Shown: one piece after another, positions 29,301-38,596 of the stretch
How positions within the stretch are numbered: position 1 is the first letter of the stretch
How the letters are laid out: each line of letters begins with the position of its first letter
Virus record (IMG/VR): IMGVR_UViG_3300032213_001850
Span: 17,380 to 81,379 of that record
Direction: 5' to 3' (one strand)
DNA: 64,000 nucleotides
Origin: a virus
Translations under genes and position numbers: made by a program
Notes under the pieces: generated by a model
Told to the model about the DNA's origin: nothing
Databases searched by the model: none
Seen by the model: the letters and a program-made list of their open reading frames with translations, nothing else

Positions 29301-31555
29301 CGGTAACATTGACGGTAACTCATACTGATAGTGAAGGAACCACCGGTCAAACTAAAACAATAGTAGTAAGGACAACAAAGGTAAACGTTGGAACAAATGG
29401 AACTAATGGTGACCCCGGTGCACCTGGTAGTACCGGTGTAACTGGACCCGGTGTAGTTCATACCGGAGTTTGGACAAGTGGTAGAACATATCAATTTTCA
29501 AATGGGTTAACGGATGGTACAGGTAGGAGAGATACGGTTTTATGGAGTTCAACTGGAAATGCACCTTATAATACATACTATGCGTCCACCAGACAACATC
29601 TTTCAGCAACAGGTAACGTAATAAATGGTGCACCACACCAATCATCACAAACGGCTTGGACTTCTTTAGGTGCACAAGATTTTTTTGTAGCTGCTAAAGT
29701 AGGTATATTTGAAGACTCTTTTGTTCAAAACACGTTAAACATTGGTACGAATTCGAATGGAGCGTTGTCATCCGCAAATATTACTTTGGCGGGTGGTAGT
29801 GCGTATCCGTATATATCCATCGGTCAAAGTTCAACTGCAGGTGAACAAGGATACAATGTAAATGGTATTTTTATTGGAGTGGTCAATGTTAGTGATTCAC
29901 CTGTGTATAGATTATCTTTAAAATCTGCCAGTAATTCTTTATTATGGAATGGTACATCTTTGACTATAAATGGTGGAGGAACATTTAGTGGTGACATATC
30001 AGCAGCTACTGGTACATTTACAGGAGGAGTTTCAGGAACAGGATATAGCTTAAATAATTCGGGATTAAGTTTAACAAATGCCGGTTCATCTATATCATTG
30101 GGTAATGGTGTTACATTAAATAGTAGTGGGTTAAGTGGAACGGGATTTAGTTTAACCACAACGGGTGTGGTTGCAAATACTGGTACAATTGCTGGATGGG
30201 GAATCACCGGTGCCGAATTATTCAAATCCAATGGTGTACATACCATTAGCTTAAATTCGACAGATGCTGCATATTATATTACAAGAAATAGTACCAATCA
30301 AACAAAAGTAAAAATATCACCGGCCACCTACTATAACAAAATAACTGTTTCTTCTTCTGACTTTGTTAATTTTACATATGCATATACCACAAGATTGACA
30401 GGTACCGGTAATAGTTCTCAAGAAGAAACTAGAACATTACCCGCAACAAGTGGAAGACACGATGCTGCCGGTGGGCCAGGAACTGATGGGCCCACATTTG
30501 GTGTTATACAATTAATATATCCCACCGAAGAAATTTGGGTTGATTCTGATGGTGTAAATGGTTTAGATTTTTTAGGATTTATAGCAACTATTGCTGCTAG
30601 TGGTGGAACGATTAATAATGATGATGGGGTGGATGCAAAGTATAGATTAACATTGGTTGCGGAAAAATTTGCAAATTATACCGATGCTGCCAATAGAACC
30701 AATATAATTCAAACATATAGGTCAACTATTGTTGAAAATACTTTAAAAAAACCTGCAGGTGAAACTTTTACTTATGCCGATTATTCATTTGGTCTTTCTG
30801 GTGGTGGTTTTCAAGTAGATAGTAATTTAAACTGGTTTTATGTTTATTTAGAACAATACGTTAGTTGTACAACTACCAATGGTGTACCAGAAGAAGACTC
30901 TGCATTGATTGAGGTGCGCGATTTTGGTGGAACTGTAAAAGTACAGTTTGGTAGAGTAGATAATGGATTTTCACAATTGGCACCTGCAGGTTTGCAAGTG
31001 TATACGGGTGTTAGAACTTATATGAATGCATCGGTGTCGGGTGTAAGTGGAGACAACTTTTTTGAAGTTAAAGGTAAATCTGCATTTTTATCAGGATTAG
31101 CTGTTAATGGTACATTTTCTGCGACTACTAAACAATTCCAAATTACACACCCATTAAATGAAAATAAATGGTTATATCATACTGCAATTGAGGGCCCTCA
31201 AGCAGACTTGATTTATAGAGGTAAATTAAATTTAATAAATGGTGAAGGTAGTTGTAATATAGATGTTTCTTCAAGATTAACAAATGGAACATTTAATTCA
31301 TTAACAAGAAATCCACAATTATTTTTGCAAAACAATGATTCATTTGATAGAATAAAAGGTAAAATTGAAAATGGAAATGTATATGTTGTTAGTGAAAACG
31401 AAAACTCTTCTGCATCGGTTGATTGGACAGTTATTGCTGAAAGATGTGATACGGAAATATTGATGGGTGGTACATATGGTGGTGATGGTAAATATAAAAC
31501 CGAAAAGTGGAAAAGGGAATTTCGTGATACTTTAATGATAACGGGTTCTGTATGA
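26381..31555 (+). CDS. Giant tail fibre protein
   Basis: It has 1724 residues, rich in Ser, Thr, Gly and Asn. Three Ig-like repeats of about 110 residues start near 680, 797 and 905, each opening with an [AN]-x-S-[TAS]-G pattern. A seven-triplet collagen-like stretch (GTNGTNGDPGAPG...) follows near residue 1003, then a beta-rich region. The C-terminus carries FQITHPLNENKWLYHTAIEGP, a C-terminal motif typical of tail fibres of marine contractile phages. Its stop overlaps the start of the first glycosyltransferase (ATGA), so fibre and glycan locus are translationally coupled. Confidence 0.8.
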   Translation: MAVIKKTLFAKNLDKYAVLVNDTQPDSKYFKISELSDTFTGGKNAFLIAGSEYLVPDTKIQIELKDSAGNVIYHEPGEGMISSSINGESFVAEYYEGVSKVVAVYVYPDTAYGPCTLTILGELNQYVDGNGFTKPVSLDWENKYNVKWQKQINVNPSLANTTKIRFYKRPIVSITELLEPVYRIESGSKVSSGINQSFANIKISNLETFAGDVKRVKVFRTSFGDISDFSLIQDILVESKELLTTFELSGSVVGNTGIFTSETLKNYWNTSSLNVELSNNRVESGIKMIGSGKLTYTSSLDIRSANTYELNLDAFYSASTSSNLGIYLNYVSQSTTFTSSIGTLVGTQPTKNLLDTTIPFKIDKDYPSASLYFSQSQGEWHLGNISLKLSQDTAFSPDEVSFITTMPTVIGNEDFNFKFEFYDVNNNYVPVFVTQSANFTGGSNTITKLLTFESDRTAFRFSTGSFANPPNQSVRFKTIKTNFTGSITYASSAFDVGGNYIQPSTYAGTYPGAFVSQNDNGALLNIASFSGSVASVLVGSIVYTASCEGFTEFETIYRFEDGDNAPGVFVTANTNQFIYKATDLSLNPTGQVITIEAKRKNLASASTPLTINSGSGKPPLTYVSTNTTNGVDTYTISGTSYPYSTNETIYSISGSDQFGNVFSDAIKISPVKILDGFSVATSNENTSFPANSAGSVIGGFAASSGSITVKVGNEVISYASPIANNKFSASISATSGLTANTFNGTNYSINALSQDSGSLTLLVKYQDGGGTIISSSKEVTYSKVKKAAPVLSFVIGNNNQTVTAKSTGAQIDAFVTASLSVIETYDGISSTKTLTASPTTTATNSYTIGNKTTTTIALPNMANGTDSVDITITGSVVDSENTTRLVYGNISLAKSKKAVPNIVITATPQAQSVLANSSGVQTGTLSNVTIEALEGSTSRFTSMTGTYSGFSTNPTISDNILTMTSAVMNAAEASVTLTVTHTDSEGTTGQTKTIVVRTTKVNVGTNGTNGDPGAPGSTGVTGPGVVHTGVWTSGRTYQFSNGLTDGTGRRDTVLWSSTGNAPYNTYYASTRQHLSATGNVINGAPHQSSQTAWTSLGAQDFFVAAKVGIFEDSFVQNTLNIGTNSNGALSSANITLAGGSAYPYISIGQSSTAGEQGYNVNGIFIGVVNVSDSPVYRLSLKSASNSLLWNGTSLTINGGGTFSGDISAATGTFTGGVSGTGYSLNNSGLSLTNAGSSISLGNGVTLNSSGLSGTGFSLTTTGVVANTGTIAGWGITGAELFKSNGVHTISLNSTDAAYYITRNSTNQTKVKISPATYYNKITVSSSDFVNFTYAYTTRLTGTGNSSQEETRTLPATSGRHDAAGGPGTDGPTFGVIQLIYPTEEIWVDSDGVNGLDFLGFIATIAASGGTINNDDGVDAKYRLTLVAEKFANYTDAANRTNIIQTYRSTIVENTLKKPAGETFTYADYSFGLSGGGFQVDSNLNWFYVYLEQYVSCTTTNGVPEEDSALIEVRDFGGTVKVQFGRVDNGFSQLAPAGLQVYTGVRTYMNASVSGVSGDNFFEVKGKSAFLSGLAVNGTFSATTKQFQITHPLNENKWLYHTAIEGPQADLIYRGKLNLINGEGSCNIDVSSRLTNGTFNSLTRNPQLFLQNNDSFDRIKGKIENGNVYVVSENENSSASVDWTVIAERCDTEILMGGTYGGDGKYKTEKWKREFRDTLMITGSV

Positions 31556-32535
31556 TAGTTTTTATTACAACAGGTTACGGAAAAAATGTTATTGGGGGGG
31601 CCGATTTATGGTGCAATAACTTTATTGAAAATGTTTTACCATTAGTCAAAGAAGATTACAAAATTATAATTGATGGTAGACCTTTGATTAGAGAAATTGA
31701 TGCAATATACACTTTTGGAAACGAAAAAGAAGTTGATAAAATATTAGACGAATGTGATAAGATTATTTTCTTACACCATTCTTACAAACAAAATCCTATC
31801 ATTAAAAACTATTTACACAAAACTTATCTTACATTTGTCCATGCTTTTATTCCTGACATGTTGGGTTTAAATTCTGATTATGAAAATATAATGACAAAAG
31901 TTGATTGGGAATGGCAAAAAGAAATATTAGATAATTCCGACAATATAGTTTGGATAGGTTATGAAAAAGATTCGATACATAAACAATATCCTAAAACAAA
32001 AACTATCACAAATTATTATGAGTGGAAACATAATAAACCATTTACAGGAATAATAACTAATAAAATTGGATATGCTGCAAGATGTGAGACCAGAAAGAAT
32101 GCACACTATTTAGATTATATTCCATCGATTATCTTTTCAAACAAATACGATTACAAAAGAATGTTGGAGGGGTCAAAAACCAATTCCGACTATCATAGGT
32201 TTATGGAATTTGATTATACATTTCATAATAAATTTTTTGAAGGTAATTTTCAAATATTTCATGGATGTTATACAAAAGAACCATTTGGATATGCAATTTT
32301 CGATGCAGTTGATAATGGTAAAGTTCCAATCATACATACCGATTGGATGACACATATTGATTACAAATATAGAGCAAGTAGTAAAGGAGAATTTCATCAA
32401 AGATATTTAGAAATACAAGAAGATAGTTTTGAAAAAATAAATTTAGAATTTTGTAAATTAAGAGACGGATTAACAAAATATACAAATAAACAAAATTGGA
32501 TTAAAAAAATATGCAGTTACTTAATCAAAAATTAA
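31552..32535 (+). CDS. GT-B glycosyltransferase (GT4-like)
   Basis: The 327-residue product has an N-terminal GGADLW segment (15-20), as in GT4 enzymes that bind the acceptor in a Gly-rich loop. The C-terminal nucleotide-sugar site is marked by TKEPFGYAIFDAVDNGKVPI (the E-x7-E-like loop of GT-B enzymes; here Glu then Asp). It is shorter than typical GT4 enzymes (about 370). The start overlaps the tail fibre stop and the gene overlaps the next methyltransferase by 25 bases. Confidence 0.75.
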   Translation: MIVFITTGYGKNVIGGADLWCNNFIENVLPLVKEDYKIIIDGRPLIREIDAIYTFGNEKEVDKILDECDKIIFLHHSYKQNPIIKNYLHKTYLTFVHAFIPDMLGLNSDYENIMTKVDWEWQKEILDNSDNIVWIGYEKDSIHKQYPKTKTITNYYEWKHNKPFTGIITNKIGYAARCETRKNAHYLDYIPSIIFSNKYDYKRMLEGSKTNSDYHRFMEFDYTFHNKFFEGNFQIFHGCYTKEPFGYAIFDAVDNGKVPIIHTDWMTHIDYKYRASSKGEFHQRYLEIQEDSFEKINLEFCKLRDGLTKYTNKQNWIKKICSYLIKN

Positions 32536-33266
32536 TAAAAGAATATCTTACCAACAATCACACCATTGATGAAAACGGAAACATGATTTTGGAACCAGTA
32601 AAATATCGTTGGTCACATGGTGCAACCGATTTACACTTAGGAGATGGATTGCTGATATATTCACTCATAATGTTTAATAGAGCAAAGATATGTGTATGTA
32701 TTGGGTCAGGAGGTGGATTTATACCACGTCTTATGACACAAGCTAGAAAAGATTTATGGGAACAAAAGATATTTGAAGGAAATCCACAACAAGAATGGGG
32801 AGATATTGGAACTACAATTATAGTGGATGCTGCAAATGGTATTGGGGGACATACTGATTGGTTAAATGAAGATTCTTTTTTAAGATATCATTTTACACCA
32901 CAAATAATTTTAGAAACATCGGAAAAATCATTTTATGATTATTTTGTAAGACAAGATATTAAAATAGATTATTTGCATATCGATGGTGACCATTCTTATG
33001 AGGGAGTTAAAAAAGATTTTGAATTATATTCAACAATTATGTCTGAAAATTCAATTATTACTATTCATGATAGTGACCAAAATTACCATGATACACTTAT
33101 AGTTACTGAAAATTCTAAAAAAGATTTTGTTCCTTTTGAAGGGCCTGCAAGGTTTATTAAAGATTTAGAAAAAAATGAGGATTGGAATTTGGTAAATTTA
33201 AAAAATTTCCGTATGTTTGATAAAAAAGTTACAAGTACAGGTTTAACACTGTTAACTAGAAAATAA
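32511..33266 (+). CDS. Class I SAM methyltransferase (Methyltransf_24-like)
   Basis: It has 251 residues. Features are the Gly-rich CIGSGGGF segment in motif I position (about 63-70) and IDYLHIDGDHSYEGVKKDF, a strand pattern typical of sugar- and macrolide-type O-methyltransferases with a metal-binding Asp/His. Within the glycosyltransferase cluster it probably O-methylates a sugar. It overlaps the preceding gene. Confidence 0.75.
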   Translation: MQLLNQKLIKEYLTNNHTIDENGNMILEPVKYRWSHGATDLHLGDGLLIYSLIMFNRAKICVCIGSGGGFIPRLMTQARKDLWEQKIFEGNPQQEWGDIGTTIIVDAANGIGGHTDWLNEDSFLRYHFTPQIILETSEKSFYDYFVRQDIKIDYLHIDGDHSYEGVKKDFELYSTIMSENSIITIHDSDQNYHDTLIVTENSKKDFVPFEGPARFIKDLEKNEDWNLVNLKNFRMFDKKVTSTGLTLLTRK

Positions 33267-33275
33267 AAAAACTAA

Positions 33276-34118
33276 ATGAAAAAAACAAGATTAGTAACAG
33301 TTACAGGTTCAAGAACATTAACACTTTGGCATATGTTAAATCATTATAAAAATATGGTGGATGAAATGTATGTCGTAGTTTATGAGTGGGATGGTACAAA
33401 TATTTTAAAAGAAGTTGGTAGAATATTAGAAAATTTTCCAACTGCTAAGATTGTTAAAGTAGAAAGGAGGGAAAAGTTTAATTGGGAAGTTGTTACACAA
33501 TTATATAATGAAACTAAATTGATGCATCCTGATGATTGGTGGGTTGTTTCTGATGATGATGAATTTCATGTATATCAAATGCCTTTACCATTTATGATTG
33601 AAGATTGTGAAGAAAATAATTGGGATATGATAAGAGGTGGGTTTATTGATAGAATTGGTGAAGATGGTAGTTTTCCTGAAATACAACCATATAAAAATAT
33701 ATTTGAACAATTTCCACTTGCAGGATTTTTTAGATATCCATTATCAGGTGCTTGTCCTAATAAAGTGTGTGTTATGAAAGGATATGTTGAGATAACTCCT
33801 GGCCAACACTATGCTAAATTAAATGGTGAAACTACTTGGGGTTTGCAAGACAACAATAAATTAATAGCACCTATTGATAGATATTCTACTCAGGTCCACC
33901 ATTTTAAATGGGATAGTACGTGTATAGAAAGAATTAAAGCTGTAGCAGATATTAAAAAAGATTATGCATATTCAAAAGAATATCTAAAAATGTATCAAGC
34001 AATTAGAAGTAATAATTTTCAAATTGATATTACTAATCCGGAATTTATGATGGAGAATATAGGTGAAGGAGAATATTCTCAATGGAAAAATCTTTTTGCA
34101 AAAATTGTTACAATATAG
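33276..34118 (+). CDS. GT-A family 2-like glycosyltransferase
   Basis: The 280-residue product starts with a short Rossmann-like strand (LVTVTGSRTLTLWHM), and WWVVSDDDEFHVY (Asp93-95) is the DxD-type metal/nucleotide-sugar site of GT-A enzymes. The Trp-rich LNGETTWGLQDNN and QVHHFKW (distal HxxW) patterns occur in phage and bacterial glycosyltransferases of the GT2/GT92-like group. It is followed by a promoter-like gap. Confidence 0.7.
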   Translation: MKKTRLVTVTGSRTLTLWHMLNHYKNMVDEMYVVVYEWDGTNILKEVGRILENFPTAKIVKVERREKFNWEVVTQLYNETKLMHPDDWWVVSDDDEFHVYQMPLPFMIEDCEENNWDMIRGGFIDRIGEDGSFPEIQPYKNIFEQFPLAGFFRYPLSGACPNKVCVMKGYVEITPGQHYAKLNGETTWGLQDNNKLIAPIDRYSTQVHHFKWDSTCIERIKAVADIKKDYAYSKEYLKMYQAIRSNNFQIDITNPEFMMENIGEGEYSQWKNLFAKIVTI

Positions 34119-34150
34119 TTTGGTAATTTGAATAAAAAATCATATATTTA
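34119..34150 (+). promoter_or_regulatory. Bacteroidota-type promoter TTTG-N20-TATATTTA
   Basis: TTTG at 34119-34122 is exactly 20 bases from TATATTTA at 34143-34150, in the 47-base gap before the ATG at 34166. It gives the GT7/radical SAM part of the locus its own transcript. Confidence 0.62.
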
Positions 34151-34165
34151 AAAAAATAAGTTATT

Positions 34166-34381
34166 ATGGCAAAAACAACAACAAAAACAGAAACAACGGC
34201 AACTAATCAAAATGAATTATTTTTATTAGAACAAAGAAAAGTAAAAGCTTTAGAAAAAATAGGCAATTCTTTGGATGCTTTAGTTATTTGGTTTGAAGAA
34301 ATTAATAAAGATGAGTGGAGTGAAAGAACTCAATATTATTTATCCGAATTCCATAGAAAGATTATAAATAATGAGGATTAG
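34166..34381 (+). CDS. Small helical protein of unknown function
   Basis: It has 71 residues: a Thr/Lys-rich disordered start followed by a helix (LEQRKVKALEKIGNSLDAL) and a Trp-containing C-terminus. It overlaps the next gene by 11 bases, so it is probably coupled to it. It could be a small accessory subunit of the GT7 enzymes, but nothing in the sequence proves this. Confidence 0.6.
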   Translation: MAKTTTKTETTATNQNELFLLEQRKVKALEKIGNSLDALVIWFEEINKDEWSERTQYYLSEFHRKIINNED

Positions 34382-35789
34382 TCCATATAGATTGGGAGTA
34401 ATAGTACCTTACAGAAATCGTTATGAACATTTAGAAAGATTTAAAACGGTAATGACTACCTATTTAGATTATCTAAAAATAAAATACGAATTGATTATTG
34501 TCGAGCAAGATGATGCAAAACAATTTAATAGAGGTATGTTATTAAACATTGGTTTTAAAATTGCAAAAGAAAAAAAATGTCACTATGTTGTATTTCACGA
34601 TGTAGATATGCTTCCGGTTGGTGTTGATTATTCTTATTCGGAAATTCCATTACATTTATCAACAAACTTTATTACGGAACCTGGTGAAAAAGAAAGAATT
34701 TTATTTGATACTTACTTTGGAGGTGTTACATTATTTCCTGTAAAAGATTTCGAAGAAATTGATGGATATTCTAATAAATACTGGGGATGGGGATATGAAG
34801 ATGATGATTTACTATTTAGATGTAAGGAAAAAATGATTCCATTAAATACACTAAAAATTAAAAATTTGGGTAAAAAAGGAAAAGCATTAAAATTTAATGG
34901 AATAAATTCATATGTTAAATCTAAAAATATAATTGATTTTAATTCAAATTTTACAATTTTTGTATCGTTTTATCCCGATGAATTAGAGTTAAATTATTTA
35001 AAAGAATGGGACGAGTTTACTATATTCAGTATACCTGGATATGATTTTGCAATTAGTTATAGTTCTTTTAAAAGATATAATTTTTGTACATTTGACAATA
35101 AAAAAAATGCATTATATGTTAATTCAAATATAAAAACAAATTATAAAACAAACTTTACAATTACATCGGATATAAAATCAAAAACGTTCAAAGTATATCA
35201 GGATGGAAAATTCATAGGAGAAACAAATTCATATAAAAAGTTATATAATTATTCCGAACAACCGAATTTTTATTTAGGTGTAGGTAATCCGGAAAGAGAA
35301 GGTGACGAAAGATTTTTTAAAGGACATATGGATTCATTTGCTTATTATGATTCTTTATTATCAGATGAACAAATTTTAGAAATATCAACTACTCAAGAAA
35401 ATTTTAGAAAATTAGAATCCAATTTTAATTTAAAAACTTATTATAATGCAAATGATATGATTGATTATAAATTAAAAGATTTATCAAGAAATAAAAATAT
35501 TGGAGAAATATTTGGATGTGAAATAGTTGATTTGGATTTTGATGAATATACTGAAATACAAATACCACATAGAAGACCATCTACATTTCATTCTTTAAAA
35601 CACGAAGAAAATGGATTTGTTACCAATAGTTGGAAAGATAAAGCAACAAGATGGAATCAATTAAGATTTGAAAATGAAGTAACAAAACATTCATCATTAA
35701 TAACAAGAGATGGAATTTCTACATTAGATTATGCTGTTCATGGTATTGTAGAAAACGGAAAAATAACACAAGTAAATGTAGCAATATAA
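34371..35789 (+). CDS. GT7 beta-1,4-galactosyltransferase-like enzyme interrupted by a LamG-like domain (A)
   Basis: It has 472 residues. Residues 1-160 carry the animal beta-1,4-galactosyltransferase signature: VPYRNRYEHL, FNRGMLLNIGF, FHDVDMLP (metal DVD 77-79), YFGGVTLF and WGWGYEDDD (138-146). Residues about 165-385 are a LamG/concanavalin-like beta-sandwich (ALKFNGINSYV ... FFKGHMDSFAYYDSLLSDEQI). The GT7 C-terminal end then resumes with HSLKHEEN ... LITRDGISTLDYAV (396-460). The lectin module is thus inside the transferase rather than appended. Its stop overlaps the paralogue. Donor and acceptor unknown. Confidence 0.8.
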   Translation: MRISPYRLGVIVPYRNRYEHLERFKTVMTTYLDYLKIKYELIIVEQDDAKQFNRGMLLNIGFKIAKEKKCHYVVFHDVDMLPVGVDYSYSEIPLHLSTNFITEPGEKERILFDTYFGGVTLFPVKDFEEIDGYSNKYWGWGYEDDDLLFRCKEKMIPLNTLKIKNLGKKGKALKFNGINSYVKSKNIIDFNSNFTIFVSFYPDELELNYLKEWDEFTIFSIPGYDFAISYSSFKRYNFCTFDNKKNALYVNSNIKTNYKTNFTITSDIKSKTFKVYQDGKFIGETNSYKKLYNYSEQPNFYLGVGNPEREGDERFFKGHMDSFAYYDSLLSDEQILEISTTQENFRKLESNFNLKTYYNANDMIDYKLKDLSRNKNIGEIFGCEIVDLDFDEYTEIQIPHRRPSTFHSLKHEENGFVTNSWKDKATRWNQLRFENEVTKHSSLITRDGISTLDYAVHGIVENGKITQVNVAI

Positions 35790-37192
35790 TGAAATTAGGA
35801 GTTTGTGTCCCATATCGTAACAGAGAAGAGCATATGAATATATTTGTTCCTCATGTATCAAAGTTCTTAGAAGAAAGAGGAATTGAACACACAATATATC
35901 TTGCACACCAATGTGACGATAAATTATTCAATAGAGGTTTAATGAAAAACATTGCAGCAAAGTATGCATTTGACGATGGGTGTGATTATATAGTATGGCA
36001 CGATATTGATATGGTTCCTGAAGATGATAGTTGTGATTATTCATTTCCAAAAGATAATCCACAACACATAGCAGTTCGAATTTCACAATCTGATTATCAA
36101 TTAAAATATGAGGAATACTTTGGAGGTGCAGTTGTATTCTCAAAAGAACAAGTTGAAAAAACAAATGGTTATTCAAATGATTATTGGGATTGGGGTATGG
36201 AAGATGATGATTTGTTTTGGAGATGTGTAATGGAGGGATATGCAGAAAAAACTAAATTGGATTATAATGTAGAAAAATTTGTAGGATACTTTAATGGTAC
36301 GGATGCAAAGATAAGTTATAAACCTTCTAGAGAACAAAAAGATTGTTTACATGAATCACATACGGTATCAATATTGGTAAAATCAGACCAACAAATAGAA
36401 AAAGCACCAATTTGGTTAATAGGTGACGCCGATAGACAATTTATAGAATACCCAATATTCAGAAAACCTGGTTATGATTGGGGATTATCTTTTAATAATA
36501 GTAGAGCATATACAATGCAACTTTGGGATAGAATGCGAAATCATTTATATCAATGGATTAAACGATATGAAAATCAATGGAGTTGGATAACAATGGCCGT
36601 TGATGCTGAGAATAAAAAAATACATTTCTATCTAAATGGTAGAGAAAGTGATGCAAGATTAGGAACAGGTACACAATCACCATTGAAATATGATGAATCT
36701 TTAAAAAGATATGCAATGGAACCATTCAATATTGGTTATTCTAAATCTCCTGTTGAAATATTTTTTAAAGGATACATTTCTGATATTAAAATGTGGAATA
36801 GATACTTAACTGCAAATGAAATAAAAAATTTACACAAGAAAACTCCACAAGAAAATTTGATATTAGATTTTGACTTTGACAATGAAGTAGATAATTTAGA
36901 AAATGTAGAAATTTTAAAAGAAAAAATAGAAATACCACATACAATATTACCTTATAGAAAAGATGGTAAATTTTTATGTTTACCACATCAAACTGAGGGA
37001 TTGATTAACGAAGGCGGAATTGATAAATGGGCAAAAGGTAAAACAACGGCAGAAAATGAAAGAAGATATGTGCTTCAAATGCAACAAGGTAAAATAAATT
37101 ATAAAAAAGATGGAATCAATAGTATGAAATACGAATTTATTTCAATAGACACTATTTATAATAAGCACAAAATGATAAATGTAAAAGCATAG
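35789..37192 (+). CDS. GT7 beta-1,4-galactosyltransferase-like enzyme interrupted by a LamG-like domain (B)
   Basis: The 467-residue product is a paralogue of the preceding one. Motifs are CVPYRNREEHM, LFNRGLMKNIA, WHDIDMVP (Asp72, Asp74), YFGGAVVF and YWDWGMEDDD (132-141); the usual WGWG is DWGM here. A LamG-like domain fills about 162-365 (FNGTDAKISY ... FFKGYISDIKMWNRYL), and the GT7 tail resumes with LPHQTEG ... YKKDGINSMKYEF (398-450). Both proteins have about 300 residues between EDDD and the DGI motif. Probably transfers a different sugar, or acts on the product of the first. Confidence 0.8.
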   Translation: MKLGVCVPYRNREEHMNIFVPHVSKFLEERGIEHTIYLAHQCDDKLFNRGLMKNIAAKYAFDDGCDYIVWHDIDMVPEDDSCDYSFPKDNPQHIAVRISQSDYQLKYEEYFGGAVVFSKEQVEKTNGYSNDYWDWGMEDDDLFWRCVMEGYAEKTKLDYNVEKFVGYFNGTDAKISYKPSREQKDCLHESHTVSILVKSDQQIEKAPIWLIGDADRQFIEYPIFRKPGYDWGLSFNNSRAYTMQLWDRMRNHLYQWIKRYENQWSWITMAVDAENKKIHFYLNGRESDARLGTGTQSPLKYDESLKRYAMEPFNIGYSKSPVEIFFKGYISDIKMWNRYLTANEIKNLHKKTPQENLILDFDFDNEVDNLENVEILKEKIEIPHTILPYRKDGKFLCLPHQTEGLINEGGIDKWAKGKTTAENERRYVLQMQQGKINYKKDGINSMKYEFISIDTIYNKHKMINVKA

Positions 37193-37194
37193 TT

Positions 37195-38595
37195 ATGGCA
37201 TATAAAAAACCTCTTTACGAAGATGTAAAGAATACTTTGGATGGAGTTGGTAAAGGGATGTGTTTGGCAAAATGGACACAAGTAACAGCCCACTTACACA
37301 CAGGACACAATCATAGTTGTCACCACCCAAATACACATAAAATATCAGAACAAGAAATTAAAAGAAACCCATCTGCAATTCATAACACTTTGTTTAAAAA
37401 ACAGAGAAGAAAAGAAATGATGAATGGTGCAAGACCTACTGAATGTGATTATTGTTGGGGTGTAGAAGATAATTCCGATTTATATTCTGATAGAGTTTTT
37501 AAATCATCCGAAGATTGGAGTTGGCCATTGGCAGACCAAATTATTAATTCAAATTGGAGAGATGATTTTAACCCACGTTATGTGGAAGTTGCATTCTCTA
37601 ATACTTGTAATTTTAAATGCTCTTATTGTTCACCAACATTCTCTACAACTTGGATGGATGAGATTCAACAATTTGGTGGTTATAATACAACTGACCATTT
37701 TAATGATTTGAAACACCTTGCTGCGGAACAAAAAATGCCAATACCAAATAGAGAACACAATCCATATGTAGAAGCATTTTGGAAATGGTGGCCGGATTTA
37801 TATAGGGATTTACACACATTTAGAATTACAGGTGGTGAACCATTATTATCAAAAGATACTTGGAAAGTATTGGATTATATTATTGATGAACCAAACCCAA
37901 ACAAAAATTTAGATTTTTCAATAAACACTAACTTAGGTGTACCTGATGAACTAATTACTAAATTAATTGAAAAATTAAAAAGAATTACTGAAGAAGATAA
38001 AGTAAAAGGATTTGTATTATTTACATCTTGTGATGCATGGGGTGAACAAGCTGAATACATTCGTAATGGTTTAGAGTTTCCTAGATTTTGGAATAATGTA
38101 AATAGAATTTTAAGAGAAGTTCCAAGAATCACTATTACATTTATGGTAACTTATAATATGTTATCTGTATTTAGTTTTGATAAATTAATTAAAGGTGTAT
38201 ATCAATTAAAAAATGATTATGCAGGAGACGATAGATATTGGTTATCACCGGTATTATTAGATACATCGTATTTAAGACACCCTCGTCATCAAACGGTTCA
38301 AATACTTCCACATCAATTTAAACAAAACATATTTGACCAAGCTCAGTTAGCATTCTATCATGGTATTCCATATTATTCAAAAGGATATGTTGGGTATTCC
38401 GATTTAGAAATTCAAAAACTAAAAAGAACATACGATTGGGCAATATCACCAATAAAAGATGAAGAATTACACAAAGCAAGATATAATTTTTATCAATTCT
38501 TTAGTGAACATGATAAAAGAAGAGGAACAAACTTTTGTAAAACATTCCCAGAATTAGAAGAATTTTATCATTTCACAAAAACAATACAGTTATAA
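37195..38595 (+). CDS. Radical SAM enzyme, twitch type
   Basis: It has 466 residues. CNFKCSYC (Cys138, 142, 145) is the CX3CX2C cluster motif that binds the 4Fe-4S/SAM centre, and FRITGGEPLL (about 209-218) is the SAM-binding GGE motif. Upstream is a His/Cys-rich stretch (HTGHNHSCHHP near 35-45) and CDYC (84-87), which may hold a metal. Twitch radical SAM proteins are frequent in phage and glycan gene clusters; the reaction is not known. It lies between the GT7 enzymes and a lectin protein. Confidence 0.8.
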   Translation: MAYKKPLYEDVKNTLDGVGKGMCLAKWTQVTAHLHTGHNHSCHHPNTHKISEQEIKRNPSAIHNTLFKKQRRKEMMNGARPTECDYCWGVEDNSDLYSDRVFKSSEDWSWPLADQIINSNWRDDFNPRYVEVAFSNTCNFKCSYCSPTFSTTWMDEIQQFGGYNTTDHFNDLKHLAAEQKMPIPNREHNPYVEAFWKWWPDLYRDLHTFRITGGEPLLSKDTWKVLDYIIDEPNPNKNLDFSINTNLGVPDELITKLIEKLKRITEEDKVKGFVLFTSCDAWGEQAEYIRNGLEFPRFWNNVNRILREVPRITITFMVTYNMLSVFSFDKLIKGVYQLKNDYAGDDRYWLSPVLLDTSYLRHPRHQTVQILPHQFKQNIFDQAQLAFYHGIPYYSKGYVGYSDLEIQKLKRTYDWAISPIKDEELHKARYNFYQFFSEHDKRRGTNFCKTFPELEEFYHFTKTIQL

Positions 38596-38596
38596 T

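Noticed and set aside
26381-31555. Diversity-generating retroelement near the tail fibre
   Set aside because: No reverse transcriptase, variable-repeat/template-repeat pair or Avd-like gene is visible; the DNA repeats are ordinary Ig-like units.
31590-31610. G7 tract in the first glycosyltransferase as a frameshift or phase-variation site
   Set aside because: It encodes a conserved IGG-A motif in frame, and no alternate frame product exists.
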